Source: Solibacillus isronensis (GTDB lineage: Bacteria > Bacillota > Bacilli > Bacillales_A > Planococcaceae). From it: 64,000 bases of DNA. Under the pieces are notes generated by a model. That model did no database searches, was not told the origin of the DNA, and saw nothing but the letters and a program-made list of their open reading frames with translations. Both the position numbers and the translations under genes were made by a program. Positions within the stretch are counted from its first letter, which is position 1, and each line of letters begins with the position of its first letter. Location: assembly GCF_023715405.1 (NCBI RefSeq), contig NZ_JAMBOC010000002.1, positions 124,001-188,000 on the forward strand. The letters run 5' to 3'. Positions 10,043 through 20,448 of this stretch are shown here, piece after piece.

Positions 10043-11653
10043 ATGTTAGATGGTTTTACACCGTGGCCTGCTGAGCGAGCTGAGTTTTATCGGGAGTCTG
10101 GTTGCTGGGTAGGTTTAACTTTCGGCCAGATGCTTGAAGATCGTGCTCGACAATTTGCTGACAATGTGGCGGTTATGGATGATAAACGATCACTTACATA
10201 TGCACAGCTTAATGAGCGTGTGGACCAGTTGGCAGCCGGTCTTTTACTGCTTGGGATTCAGAAAGAGGATCGTGTCGTTGTACAGCTTCCGAATGTGGCG
10301 GGTTATGTAGAAATTGTATTTGCCCTATTTAAGATTGGTGCACTGCCTGTCTTTTCACTTCCCTCTCACCGTTCCAATGAGATTCGATACTTCTGCGAAT
10401 TTGCGGAAGCGAAGGCTTATATCGTAATGGATCATTTTGGGGGATTTGACTACCGAGGTCTTGCGCGAGAAGTTCAGCACGCAGTTCATTCGCTGGAGCA
10501 TGTCATCGTTCTTGGCGAGGCGCAGGAGTTTGTATCATTTGATTCATTATTCAGTACACAATCTATCGATTTCCCTGAAGTTAGAGGGAGCGAAGTAGCA
10601 TTCTTGCAGCTATCTGGCGGGAGTACAGGAATTTCCAAGCTGATTCCGAGAACGCATGATGAGTATATGTACACGATTAAGTTGAGTGTTGAACAATGCC
10701 AGGTGACAGAAGAGACGGTATTTTTGGTTGTGCTACCGGTTTCTCATAATTATCCGATGAGTTCCCCGGGGATATTAGGGGTCCTTTATGCTGGCGGTAA
10801 AATCGTTTTAAGTCCATCGCCTAGTCCGGATGTTGCTTTCCCGCTTATTGAAAAGCACCGTGTGACAATGGTACCGCTTGTACCGTCCCTTGCCCTGCAT
10901 TGGCTGGATATGAAGCCGAATCATACGGAGGATTTATCGAGTTTGGAAGTCATGCTTGTCGGCGGCTCGAAATTTAGTGCTGAAGCAGCGAAACGTGTGC
11001 GTCCTGTATTTGATTGTCAACTGCAGCAAGTATTCGGTATGGCGGAAGGTTTGGTGAATTACACTCGATTGGATGATCCTGATGAAATTGTCATTCATAC
11101 GCAAGGTCGCCCGATGTCCCCATATGACGAGGTGAAAATCGTGGATGATGAAGACCAGGAATTGCCGGTTGGCGAAACAGGTCATCTGTTGACACGTGGA
11201 CCTTATACGATTCAAGGATACTATAAAGCACCTGAACATAATGAAAAGGCGTTCACAAAGGATGGCTTTTACCGGACAGGTGATATTGTTCGATGCACGG
11301 AAGATGGTTATTTAATCGTAGAAGGCCGGGCAAAAGATCAAATTAACCGCGGCGGGGAAAAAATTGCTGCGGAAGAAGTGGAAAATATGCTGCTTGCCCA
11401 CCCTGCAGTCCATGATACGGCAATTGTCGGGATGCCCGATTACTATATGGGTGAAAAAAGCTGTGCCTTCATTATTCTAAGGAATACGGAGGTAACAAAA
11501 CGCCAGCTGAAGTCATTCTTGCGTGAGCGCGGGCTGGCTACTTATAAAATTCCGGATGAAATTTTATTTGTAGAGAAATTTCCATTGACCCATCTAGGCA
11601 AAGTTTCGAAAAAGGATTTACGCCTTTTACTTGAACAGCAATTACAACGTTAA
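10043..11653 (+). CDS. dhbE: 2,3-dihydroxybenzoate-AMP ligase
   Basis: A 536-residue stand-alone adenylation enzyme. It activates 2,3-dihydroxybenzoate with ATP and loads it on the aryl carrier protein. The P-loop LSGGSTGISK is near residue 190. The aryl-acid signature SHNYPMS has Asn where amino-acid-activating domains carry Asp, typical for DhbE/EntE. GYYKAPEHNEKAF, YRTGD and the C-terminal catalytic Lys (HLGKVSKKDL) are present. AGGAGG lies 9 bases before the ATG. It is the first gene of the Fur-controlled operon. Confidence 0.95.
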   Translation: MLDGFTPWPAERAEFYRESGCWVGLTFGQMLEDRARQFADNVAVMDDKRSLTYAQLNERVDQLAAGLLLLGIQKEDRVVVQLPNVAGYVEIVFALFKIGALPVFSLPSHRSNEIRYFCEFAEAKAYIVMDHFGGFDYRGLAREVQHAVHSLEHVIVLGEAQEFVSFDSLFSTQSIDFPEVRGSEVAFLQLSGGSTGISKLIPRTHDEYMYTIKLSVEQCQVTEETVFLVVLPVSHNYPMSSPGILGVLYAGGKIVLSPSPSPDVAFPLIEKHRVTMVPLVPSLALHWLDMKPNHTEDLSSLEVMLVGGSKFSAEAAKRVRPVFDCQLQQVFGMAEGLVNYTRLDDPDEIVIHTQGRPMSPYDEVKIVDDEDQELPVGETGHLLTRGPYTIQGYYKAPEHNEKAFTKDGFYRTGDIVRCTEDGYLIVEGRAKDQINRGGEKIAAEEVENMLLAHPAVHDTAIVGMPDYYMGEKSCAFIILRNTEVTKRQLKSFLRERGLATYKIPDEILFVEKFPLTHLGKVSKKDLRLLLEQQLQR

Positions 11654-11686
11654 GATACAGAATATTAGGAAAAGAAGGTTGATAAT

Positions 11687-11941
11687 ATGACAACTCAAAC
11701 TGATTTTACAATGGAACAGCTGCGCGAACTTGTTGCTCAATATGTGACAGAACCGATTGATACGATTTCGGATGAAGATTATTTACTGGATGTCGGAATC
11801 GATTCCATCACGATGATGACAATCGTTGAAGAACTCCGCCAAAAAGGCTTTGCACTTACATTCATACAGCTTGCCGATGAGCCAACAATCTACGGGTGGC
11901 ATCGTCTAATCAAACAATCGATGGCAGATTACGGAGGTTGA
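11687..11941 (+). CDS. Free-standing aryl carrier protein
   Basis: An 84-residue carrier protein with the phosphopantetheine motif GIDSI (Ser40). It matches the C-terminal aryl carrier domain of EntB/DhbB. In B. subtilis this domain is fused to isochorismatase. Here the isochorismatase gene (22559-23224) ends without it, so this small gene must supply the carrier that DhbE loads and the first condensation domain of DhbF reads. It ends 5 bp before dhbF, and its last codons contain the GGAGG that drives dhbF translation. Confidence 0.92.
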   Translation: MTTQTDFTMEQLRELVAQYVTEPIDTISDEDYLLDVGIDSITMMTIVEELRQKGFALTFIQLADEPTIYGWHRLIKQSMADYGG

Positions 11942-11946
11942 GTCGA

Positions 11947-14900
11947 ATGGCTGAATTACGTTTCCCTTTAACTGAAGCTGCTGCAGGGATTTGGTATGCC
12001 CACCATTTAACGGAAAGCCATTTATACAATACAGCGGAGTACTTACATATTCAGGCTCCGGTGGACTCCACCCTTCTGTTACAGGCAGTCGATGCCACAA
12101 TTGAGAGCGCGGTTGGACTACATATCCAATGTTCAGAGGAAGAAGGTTCACTTTTCCAGACGATTCCTTCTTCTGTTCAATTTCATTCTGAACAGATTAG
12201 GTGTTCAATGGCTGAAGCGTTTCAACATATGCAGGAAGATGTCGAAACATTGCTTGATTTAACAAAGGACAACTTTGTTCGCGCTATTTTATTTTCGGTG
12301 TCTGCCGAAGAACATTTCCTTTATTTGCGCATTCACCATCTTGTCAGTGATGCGTATAGTTTCCGGTTACTGTTCCAGCAAATTTCCGAGCGCTATTCGG
12401 CTTTGCTTCATCATGAATCATTCACAAAGCAGTTTGGTGACTATGTTCAGATGGTAGAGCAGGAAGTGAAGTACAAAACTTCCGATAAGGCAACGGCGGA
12501 CGCTGCCTACTGGTTATCCAAAATGCAAGGAACCGAAGTCATTTCGCTCAGCAAAAAAAAGAGTGGTCGTATGGGACAGATTATTTTGTACCCCTCTTCC
12601 CTTTCTGCCACTACATGGATGAAATTAGAAACATACAGTAAGCAGCTGCACGTCAACATACAGGAAGTCGTTACCGCAGCAGTTATTGCCTACACAAAAC
12701 GGATGTCACAGGCAGAGGATGTGATTGTCGGCATTCCGTTGATGAACCGTTTTGGTCATAAGTCACTGTCCGTACCAAGTACACGGGTAAATGTTTTGCC
12801 TTTGCGTGCAACGTTTACGACTGAAGAAACTTTTGAACAGCTATGTATAAATGTGAAAAGCTTCATGACGGAGATGAAGCAGCATCAGTTGTACCGTCAA
12901 GAACAGCTGCGCCGTGATTTGCGGCTGACAACCGATGACCAGCTGTATGGTCCGGAAATTAATTTCATGCCTTTTTATGAAAACTATCTGTTCGGAAATG
13001 TCGAGGTAGAGCACAAGAAAGTTGTGACAGGGCCTGTTGAAGATATTTCTTTCAATTTCTATAGCACGCCAAATGGAATGCAGTTTGATCTTGTAGCCAA
13101 CTCGGATCTTTATGAACAGGCAGAAGTGGAATGTCATGCCGCACGTTTCCTACAGTTGCTTGAGTTATTGGTAGATCAAGCTGACACACCACTGTTCAAC
13201 TTCCCGATACTATTGCAAGAAGAAGCGGCAATGTTTGAGGCAAAACAAGGTACTGTCAGTGAGCTGAAAAATGCCACTGTATATAAATTATTCAAAAAAC
13301 AGATGGAAAATATGCCTGGTGCAACCGCTGTTGAGATGAATGATACATCTATTTCCTATGCCGAACTGGATCTGCTTGTCGGTCGGATTGCGCATCAGCT
13401 GAAAGCGCATGACATTGGGCTCGAAGACTTTGTCGGAATTTGCATGGACCGTTCGATTGAAATGGTCGCAACGATGCTTGCCTGCTTCAAGGTTGGTGCT
13501 GCCTATATTCCGATGGATCCTGCTTATCCGGCAGAACGGCTACTTTATATGATTGAGGATGCTCGTCCTAAAATTGTGCTCGTAAATGGTGAGGTTTCAT
13601 TTATTGCAGAAGGAACACCGATTGTGCCGTTACACCCTTCGAAGCAAATTTACGAACCGATTGCTAATTGTATTGGACAAACAGCTTATATGATTTATAC
13701 GTCTGGATCTACGGGAAATCCAAAAGGTGTCGTCGTTGAAATGCCAAGCTTGGTTAACTTTTTACAAGCGATGCAGCATCAATTTACATTATCTGAAAAG
13801 GACAATTTACTGGCGATTACAACGATTTCTTTTGATATTTCGGCATTGGAGCTTTATTTACCGTTGCTGTACGGGGCATCTATTCATCTGACGACAAAAG
13901 AACAGGTACAGGATCCAGTTGTGATGCAGTCGCTGATCTTGCAGCAAAACATTTCCATCATGCAGGCAACACCGACTGTTTGGCAGATGATGGTACAGTA
14001 CGCAAAAGACGCGCTGAAAGGACTTACTGTACTTGTCGGTGGTGAAGCACTTTCAAAAAGCCTTGCGCAGGCACTACTGGAAGCAGGAGCAACCGTTCAC
14101 AATATGTATGGACCTACCGAAACAACAATCTGGTCAACTTGCACGGAAATTCGCCCGCAAGATACTCCTTCATTAGGGAATGCAATCGACCGGACAGATA
14201 TTTATGTGCTCGATAGCATGCTGCAGCCCGTTCCGATTGGTGTCGTTGGGGAATTGTATATTGCTGGTGACGGACTGGCGCGCTGTTATCATAATCGTCC
14301 AACCTTAACGGCAGAACGTTTTGTTGCACATCCATTTGCATCCGGAAAACGCATGTACCGGACAGGAGATTTAGTTGTGTGGCAGGAGGATGGCTGCCTT
14401 CATTATGTTAGCCGGGCCGACCACCAAGTCAAAATTCGCGGCTTCCGTATTGAATTAGGTGAAATCGAAAATGCGCTTGAAGAATTCACTTCAATTGAAC
14501 AAGCCGTTGTGATAATCCGTGAAGATCAGCCCGGTCATAAACAAATCGTTGCCTATGTAGTGGGGAATGAAACAGAGGAACAATGCAGACTGCAGCTAGG
14601 AGAACGTTTGCCGGATTATATGGTACCTGCTCATTTTGTTTTCATGAAGACCTTTCCATTAACGAATAACGGAAAAGTCGACCGGAAAGAGCTGCCGCAG
14701 CCTCATGTTTCGATTATTGCAAAAGTGAAACCGACAACGCGTACCGAAGAAACGATTTGTACATTCTTTAAAAATATTTTGAATCTCAAATCAGTGGGAA
14801 TTGATGAAAACTTCTTCCAGCTAGGAGGGCATTCCCTGCTAGCAACCGAGCTACTATTGGCATTACGGAAAACATTTGCTATCGATTTATCGATCTCCGT

Positions 14901-17900
14901 CATTTTCAATCAGCCTACTGTAAAAGAGCTGGCACAAGCAGTGGATAAAGCAAAGAAAAAGACGCTCACTGTAATCGACAGACAGCAAGTTGAAAAAATC
15001 CCATTATCGCATGCACAGCGCAGTTTATGGTTTATACAGCAGCTGGAGGAATCAAGTGCTTCTTATAATATTCCGCTTGTTTATACATTTGATCAGCCGA
15101 TTGATGTATTAAAACTGATTAAAGCCATTGGTAAAGTGGTAGAAAAACATGCCATTTTACGTACAGTTTATCCTGCAGTGGATGGGGTGCCCTATCAGAA
15201 AATCGTTGAGGATACGCCGAAAGTGCTGATTGAGGAAGTAAGCCCCGAAGAGGTGTCGGCTCAAATTAATGCGTGCACGCGCTATGCGTTTGATTTGAAA
15301 CAGGAACCCGGCTTCCGTGTAACGCTCATCAATTTGAACACATTGGTCGTTGTTTTCCACCATATTAGTGCGGATGGCTGGTCACTTGCAACATTCACTG
15401 AAGATCTGCAGCTTGCCTATGAAGGCCATGAGCTAGAACCGTTAACGCTTCAATACCATGACTTTGCGGTTTGGCAGCAAACGCACGGTGTTTATACAGA
15501 CGACAACATTACTTATTGGAAGGAAAAACTGAAGCATGTTCCGGATGAAATTGAGCTTGTCCGGGATGGAAAGCGTCAATTGCAGGTGAAATCGACTAGC
15601 AAAACTTTGACGTTTACAATCGATTCCGCGCTTCACAGACAATTGCAGCAGCTTGCAAAAGATGAACAGGCAACTCTTTACATGGTGCTACAAAGCGGAT
15701 TCTTGGCCCTCATGACAAAGCTCGGTGCAGGGGAAGATCTGATTCTCGGTAGTCCAATGGCGGGCCGTGATCAGGAAGAACTGCTGGCAAATGTCGGTAT
15801 GTTCATCAATACGGTGGCGATACGGACGGATACTTCCGGGGACCCTCGTTTCACAAAATTAATGGAGCGCGTAAAACAAACCTCGATTGAGGCAATGGAG
15901 CACCAATATGTTCCTTTCGATCATATTGTCGAAATATTAAAACCGACTCGTGTCCCTTCACAGCATCCGATTTTCCAGATTATGTTCGCCTTACAGAACA
16001 CGCCTCAGCCATCACTTGTAATGGAAGGCCAAAATGCCGACATTCAGCTGCATACGGTTGGGCAGCCGAAATTCGATTTGAATATCGAAATGCGGGAGGT
16101 ATATCTAGCCGAGCAGCCTAATGGAATCGAAGTACAGGTGGAATTCCGAACAGATTTATATGAAGCAAAAACAGTTACCGCTCTTATGGAACGCTATGTA
16201 ATCGTCCTGCAGCAGGCGTTGCATAATCCGGCCATTTCAGAATTGAATGTGCTGTTGGAACAGGAACAGGAAAAAATTCTGCTTGACTGGAATCCGAAAG
16301 GCCATGTAAGTAAGCAAAAAACGATTGCCGAACAATTCGAAGCGATTGTGGAAATGCATGCCGAACGAATTGCTGTCAGTGACGAAAACGAAGAGCTTAC
16401 TTATACCGAATTGAACCGTAAAGCGAACCAGTTAGCACATCTTTTACTCGAAAAAGGCGTTACATCCGAAACATTTGTCGCACTGTTAATGCCGCGTTCA
16501 ACCGATATGATTGTCAGCATTTTAGCCGTTTTAAAAGCCGGCGCTGCCTATGTGCCGATTGATCCGGTTTATCCGCAAGACCGAATTGACTATATTTTAA
16601 ACGATTCAAACCCGAGCTGTTTAATCACTACAGAAGATCTGAAGCCGTCTGCAGAAGCGACATCTGTGTTGGAAGTGCTTGTAATGGAGGAGGTTTCACT
16701 TACTTCATTCCCTGGTGAAAATACAAATCATAACAATCATCCAATGAATCCGGCCTATGTTATCTATACTTCCGGTTCAACTGGCCGACCAAAAGGTGTG
16801 GTTATTCCGAACCAGAACGTTATCCGCTTACTTGATGCAACAGATGAATGGTTTCATTTTAACGAAGAAGATCGCTGGTCGCTGTTCCATTCCTATGCCT
16901 TTGACTTTTCCGTATGGGAAATATGGGGTGCCCTGTTATATGGCGGTGAGCTCGTAATCATACCGTACAATGTCAGCCGCTCACCTACCGACTTTTTGGC
17001 ATTGCTTGCAGACAAGAAAATTACGGTGCTGAACCAGACACCATCTGCCTTCTATCAGCTCATGACCGTTGATAAAGAGCATCCCGAACTGTCCGGACAA
17101 CTGGCACTACGCTACATTGTGTTTGGCGGGGAGGCACTTAACCTGACACGTTTACAGGAATGGTATGACCGACATCCGGAAGATGCACCTACCCTTGTGA
17201 ATATGTACGGCATTACCGAAACAACTGTCCATGTCAGCTACTTAAGTGTAAATGAAGAACTGAGCCAGTCACAGGCGAATAGTCTGATCGGCACGGCGAT
17301 TCCTGATTTAAATATTTATGTCCTTGATGGGCAGTTAAAACCGGTTCCTCCCGGTGTTGTCGGCGAAATGTATGTTTCTGGCGAAGGCTTGGCACAAGGC
17401 TATTTAAACCGCGCTTCCTTAACGGCAGAACGTTTTATCGCCAACCCGTATGGACCTCCGGGAAGCCGGATGTACCGTACAGGTGATCTGGCTCGCTGGA
17501 TGAAAAACGGCGAACTGGACTATATCGGACGCATTGACCACCAAGTGAAAATACGCGGTTTCCGCATTGAGCTTGGCGAGATTGAACAAGTGCTTCTGAA
17601 TCATCCGCAAATCGTACAGGCAGCTGTCATTGCGAGAGAAGATCGAAAAGAAGATGTCCGCTTGGCTGCCTACTATGTTCCGGAGCAAGGCACGGACGTA
17701 ACCGAGCAAATGTTGAAAGATTTCGTCTCCCGTTTACTGCCGGTCTATATGGTTCCTTCAAGCTGTACTCGCCTGGAGCAAATGCCGCTTACAGCAAACG
17801 GAAAACTGGATACGAAGCAGCTCCCTGCACCTGTTATTACATTGCAGGAACTTGTATTGCCGAAAACACCGCAGGAAACATTGCTTTGTGAACTATTCTG

Positions 17901-18885
17901 CGAAGTACTGAATCTGCCACAGGTCGGCACAGAGGACAGCTTTTTCGAACTTGGCGGCCACTCGTTACTAGCCGTACATCTGATCGGACGCATTCGCGAG
18001 GCATTCGGGAAAGAGCTGGCAATCGGGCATTTGTTTGAAGCACCTACTATCTCCCGACTCGCATATATACTGCAAAAAGGGAAAGAATCAAAGGCATTGA
18101 ACACAGTACTGCCGTTACGCAGCGGGGAGCAACCGATTTTTGCTGTCCATCCTGCTGGTGGGTTAAGTTGGTGCTATGCAGGATTGCTAAAAAATCTGCC
18201 GCCGGAGTTTGCCCTATACGGCATTCAAGCAAAAGGGATTGCCGAAGACTGTGAACTTCCGGGTTCTTTAACTGAAATGGCGCTCGGCTATATTGAAGCC
18301 ATCAAAGAAATTCAACCAAAAGGACCTTATCGTCTACTCGGATGGTCACTTGGCGGAAATGTCGTACAGGAAATGGCTGTCCAGCTGGAACGCCAAGGAG
18401 AGGAACTGTCGCTTCTATGCATTATGGATGCCTACCCGTTCACATTCACCCCGCCAGTGGACCTGACGGAAGAACAGGAGGCACTCGTGGCACTTCTTGC
18501 CCTAGCCGGGTATGAACCTGATATAGAAGATGAAGTGACACAGGAATATGTAATGGATGCTCTAAAAGCAGAGGGCAGCGCGATTGCAACATTAGATGAA
18601 TCGACCTTTCTGCGCTTAAAAGAAGTTTATAAAAACTCGATTCAGTTACTGAAAAATCATCAGCAAGAAACGTATAATGGCGATGCTTTATTTTATAAAT
18701 CTACACTTGTGCCGGATTGGATCCCGGACGTTGATGTTACTTCGTGGAATCCGTATATCAAAGGAGAACTTACACAGATTGATATTGCCTGTCGCCATAA
18801 AGATATGTGTCAATCCATCCCATTGAATGAAGTCGGTCAAACATTAGTCAAGTACTTAGTAAAGGAGAAAAAAATGTATGTCTAA
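11947..18885 (+). CDS. dhbF: Siderophore NRPS, C-A-T-C-A-T-TE (Gly, Thr)
   Basis: A 2312-residue two-module synthetase. Order: C1 (~1-430, active site HHLVSDA), A1 (~450-900), T1 (Ser963 in LGGHSLLA), C2 (~990-1420, HHISADG), A2 (~1450-1930), T2 (Ser2006), thioesterase (~2060-2312, Ser2134 in GWSLGG). My reading of the A1 pocket is D-I-L-Q-L-G-M-I-W, a glycine code; A2 reads D-F-W-N-V-G-M-V-H, a threonine code. Together with DHB this predicts a bacillibactin-type (DHB-Gly-Thr)3 trilactone. C1 has Ala in place of the usual Gly after the catalytic Asp. I start at ATG 11947 because GGAGG precedes it; a longer GTG frame from 11896 lies inside the carrier gene. Confidence 0.95.
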   Translation: MAELRFPLTEAAAGIWYAHHLTESHLYNTAEYLHIQAPVDSTLLLQAVDATIESAVGLHIQCSEEEGSLFQTIPSSVQFHSEQIRCSMAEAFQHMQEDVETLLDLTKDNFVRAILFSVSAEEHFLYLRIHHLVSDAYSFRLLFQQISERYSALLHHESFTKQFGDYVQMVEQEVKYKTSDKATADAAYWLSKMQGTEVISLSKKKSGRMGQIILYPSSLSATTWMKLETYSKQLHVNIQEVVTAAVIAYTKRMSQAEDVIVGIPLMNRFGHKSLSVPSTRVNVLPLRATFTTEETFEQLCINVKSFMTEMKQHQLYRQEQLRRDLRLTTDDQLYGPEINFMPFYENYLFGNVEVEHKKVVTGPVEDISFNFYSTPNGMQFDLVANSDLYEQAEVECHAARFLQLLELLVDQADTPLFNFPILLQEEAAMFEAKQGTVSELKNATVYKLFKKQMENMPGATAVEMNDTSISYAELDLLVGRIAHQLKAHDIGLEDFVGICMDRSIEMVATMLACFKVGAAYIPMDPAYPAERLLYMIEDARPKIVLVNGEVSFIAEGTPIVPLHPSKQIYEPIANCIGQTAYMIYTSGSTGNPKGVVVEMPSLVNFLQAMQHQFTLSEKDNLLAITTISFDISALELYLPLLYGASIHLTTKEQVQDPVVMQSLILQQNISIMQATPTVWQMMVQYAKDALKGLTVLVGGEALSKSLAQALLEAGATVHNMYGPTETTIWSTCTEIRPQDTPSLGNAIDRTDIYVLDSMLQPVPIGVVGELYIAGDGLARCYHNRPTLTAERFVAHPFASGKRMYRTGDLVVWQEDGCLHYVSRADHQVKIRGFRIELGEIENALEEFTSIEQAVVIIREDQPGHKQIVAYVVGNETEEQCRLQLGERLPDYMVPAHFVFMKTFPLTNNGKVDRKELPQPHVSIIAKVKPTTRTEETICTFFKNILNLKSVGIDENFFQLGGHSLLATELLLALRKTFAIDLSISVIFNQPTVKELAQAVDKAKKKTLTVIDRQQVEKIPLSHAQRSLWFIQQLEESSASYNIPLVYTFDQPIDVLKLIKAIGKVVEKHAILRTVYPAVDGVPYQKIVEDTPKVLIEEVSPEEVSAQINACTRYAFDLKQEPGFRVTLINLNTLVVVFHHISADGWSLATFTEDLQLAYEGHELEPLTLQYHDFAVWQQTHGVYTDDNITYWKEKLKHVPDEIELVRDGKRQLQVKSTSKTLTFTIDSALHRQLQQLAKDEQATLYMVLQSGFLALMTKLGAGEDLILGSPMAGRDQEELLANVGMFINTVAIRTDTSGDPRFTKLMERVKQTSIEAMEHQYVPFDHIVEILKPTRVPSQHPIFQIMFALQNTPQPSLVMEGQNADIQLHTVGQPKFDLNIEMREVYLAEQPNGIEVQVEFRTDLYEAKTVTALMERYVIVLQQALHNPAISELNVLLEQEQEKILLDWNPKGHVSKQKTIAEQFEAIVEMHAERIAVSDENEELTYTELNRKANQLAHLLLEKGVTSETFVALLMPRSTDMIVSILAVLKAGAAYVPIDPVYPQDRIDYILNDSNPSCLITTEDLKPSAEATSVLEVLVMEEVSLTSFPGENTNHNNHPMNPAYVIYTSGSTGRPKGVVIPNQNVIRLLDATDEWFHFNEEDRWSLFHSYAFDFSVWEIWGALLYGGELVIIPYNVSRSPTDFLALLADKKITVLNQTPSAFYQLMTVDKEHPELSGQLALRYIVFGGEALNLTRLQEWYDRHPEDAPTLVNMYGITETTVHVSYLSVNEELSQSQANSLIGTAIPDLNIYVLDGQLKPVPPGVVGEMYVSGEGLAQGYLNRASLTAERFIANPYGPPGSRMYRTGDLARWMKNGELDYIGRIDHQVKIRGFRIELGEIEQVLLNHPQIVQAAVIAREDRKEDVRLAAYYVPEQGTDVTEQMLKDFVSRLLPVYMVPSSCTRLEQMPLTANGKLDTKQLPAPVITLQELVLPKTPQETLLCELFCEVLNLPQVGTEDSFFELGGHSLLAVHLIGRIREAFGKELAIGHLFEAPTISRLAYILQKGKESKALNTVLPLRSGEQPIFAVHPAGGLSWCYAGLLKNLPPEFALYGIQAKGIAEDCELPGSLTEMALGYIEAIKEIQPKGPYRLLGWSLGGNVVQEMAVQLERQGEELSLLCIMDAYPFTFTPPVDLTEEQEALVALLALAGYEPDIEDEVTQEYVMDALKAEGSAIATLDESTFLRLKEVYKNSIQLLKNHQQETYNGDALFYKSTLVPDWIPDVDVTSWNPYIKGELTQIDIACRHKDMCQSIPLNEVGQTLVKYLVKEKKMYV

Positions 18886-19084
18886 CCCTTTTGAACAAGA
18901 AGATCGTGAATATTACGTTTTGCGAAATTCGGAAGAACAGCACTCTGTATGGCCAGCAGTCATTCCTGTCCCTGCCGGATGGGAGGTCGTATATGGCCCT
19001 GCGTTAAAACCATTATGCCAACTCTATATAGAAGAAAATTGGCTGGATATGAGACCTAAAAGTCTGCGTAGTGTTTTGGGATGA
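18878..19084 (+). CDS. MbtH-like NRPS chaperone
   Basis: A 68-residue MbtH-family protein. These small proteins bind NRPS adenylation domains and are needed for their solubility or activity. Family marks are NSEEQHSVWP, PAGWEVVYG and the tail WLDMRPKSL. It overlaps the end of dhbF by 8 bp and the next gene by 4 bp (ATGA), so translation is coupled. Confidence 0.95.
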   Translation: MSNPFEQEDREYYVLRNSEEQHSVWPAVIPVPAGWEVVYGPALKPLCQLYIEENWLDMRPKSLRSVLG

Positions 19085-20448
19085 AAGCACAGCGAGCAGT
19101 CATCATCGCCCTCTATGTTGTGGCGATGTTCATGGTTTCAATCGACGGAACGATTGTCAATGTGCTACTTCCTACAATTGCCATTGAATTCGGTGTAACG
19201 CCGGGGGCAACGAACGGCATTAATATCGGCTACCTTGTCAGCATCGCTGTTGCATTGCCTGCTGCCGGCTATTTAAGCAATCGGTACGGCGTAAAAAGAA
19301 TGTATGTACTCTCTGTCAGTCTATTTACACTCGCCTCTCTTCTTTGCGGATTGGCGGGAAGCTTGCAGGCCCTTATTTTAGCGCGCGTGCTGCAGGGACT
19401 GGCAGGAGGAATCATTACACCCGTCAGCATGACACTGCTGTTTCGGACATTTTCTCCACCGGAAAGACAAAATCTGTCGCGTTCATTAGTATTGCCAATC
19501 GCCTTTGCACCGGCGATTGGCCCCTTAGTGGGTGGACTGTTTTCGGAGTATTTATCATGGAACTGGGCGTTCTTCATTAATATTCCTTTTGGTATCATCA
19601 TCGTCCTGATCGGACTTTTTGCCTTAACGGAATTTGAGATTTTTAAAGCACCGTTTGATACGAAAGGCTATATGCTCATTGCACTCGGGTTGCCGCTGTT
19701 AATGCTCACTCTGAGCCTTATTGCATCAGACGGTGTTTCCATTAAGGTCGTCTTTTGTGCGATTGTCGGTGTATTTTTATTAAGCCGGTTTTATGTATAT
19801 GAACGAAATATAAAAGAGCCGCTGCTGGACGTGCGTCTGTATGAACAACCGCTTTTCCTTTCATCGAGTCTCGTCGCGATGTGTTCCATGGGCGCCTTGA
19901 TGGGGATGCTGTATCTGTTCCCGCTCATGTATCAGTACGCGTACTCAGCTTCTGCTCTGGAAAGCTCACTTATTACGTTTACCGAGGCACTTGGACTGAT
20001 GGTCGCATCCAAATTACTGCCTCGAACATCCAAGCGCTTCGGAATGCTGCATACAGTACGTCTCGGTTTGATCGGTACAGTAATGATTTTCTGCTGTATC
20101 GCCATCCTTGGTCCTTCAGCAAATCCTTGGCTGTTACGCGGATTGATGTTTGCAGTCGGGATATGTTTAGGACATAGTGTAATCGGTTCGCAACTTTCGG
20201 CCTTTCATCATGTAGCAAAAAGTCAGATGAGCAAGGCGACAACGCTATACAATATGCTTAACCGCGTTGGAGCAGCAGTAGGAATTGCCCTTGTAGCGAC
20301 GACATTAACCGTGTCTGGTCGCTACTTTTCAGAGATCCTTTCTTATCAGTACGCCCTCGTTGCTACGGTTGTTCTGCTTCTGGCAGGACTCGGCTGTTCT
20401 TTATTTGCGAAAGGACAGGAAACTATTCTAAAGGGAGAAAAAGCATGA
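19081..20448 (+). CDS. MFS drug/siderophore exporter (DHA2 type)
   Basis: A 455-residue, ~12-14 TM major facilitator of the EmrB/QacA-like group. Marks are SIDGTIVNVLLPTIA in TM1, LARVLQGLAGGIITPVSMTL and the antiporter motif region AIGPLVGGLFSEYLSWNWAF. Its place inside the biosynthetic operon, coupled by overlaps on both sides, makes export of the finished siderophore the best guess. B. subtilis uses a different MFS protein (YmfE) for bacillibactin. Confidence 0.88.
   Translation: MKAQRAVIIALYVVAMFMVSIDGTIVNVLLPTIAIEFGVTPGATNGINIGYLVSIAVALPAAGYLSNRYGVKRMYVLSVSLFTLASLLCGLAGSLQALILARVLQGLAGGIITPVSMTLLFRTFSPPERQNLSRSLVLPIAFAPAIGPLVGGLFSEYLSWNWAFFINIPFGIIIVLIGLFALTEFEIFKAPFDTKGYMLIALGLPLLMLTLSLIASDGVSIKVVFCAIVGVFLLSRFYVYERNIKEPLLDVRLYEQPLFLSSSLVAMCSMGALMGMLYLFPLMYQYAYSASALESSLITFTEALGLMVASKLLPRTSKRFGMLHTVRLGLIGTVMIFCCIAILGPSANPWLLRGLMFAVGICLGHSVIGSQLSAFHHVAKSQMSKATTLYNMLNRVGAAVGIALVATTLTVSGRYFSEILSYQYALVATVVLLLAGLGCSLFAKGQETILKGEKA

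Noticed and set aside
11896..11946. GTG 11896 as start of dhbF
   Set aside because: It lies within the carrier-protein gene; GGAGG points to ATG 11947, where homology begins.
17745..18104. 119-residue minus-strand ORF
   Set aside because: Antisense shadow of the second module of dhbF.
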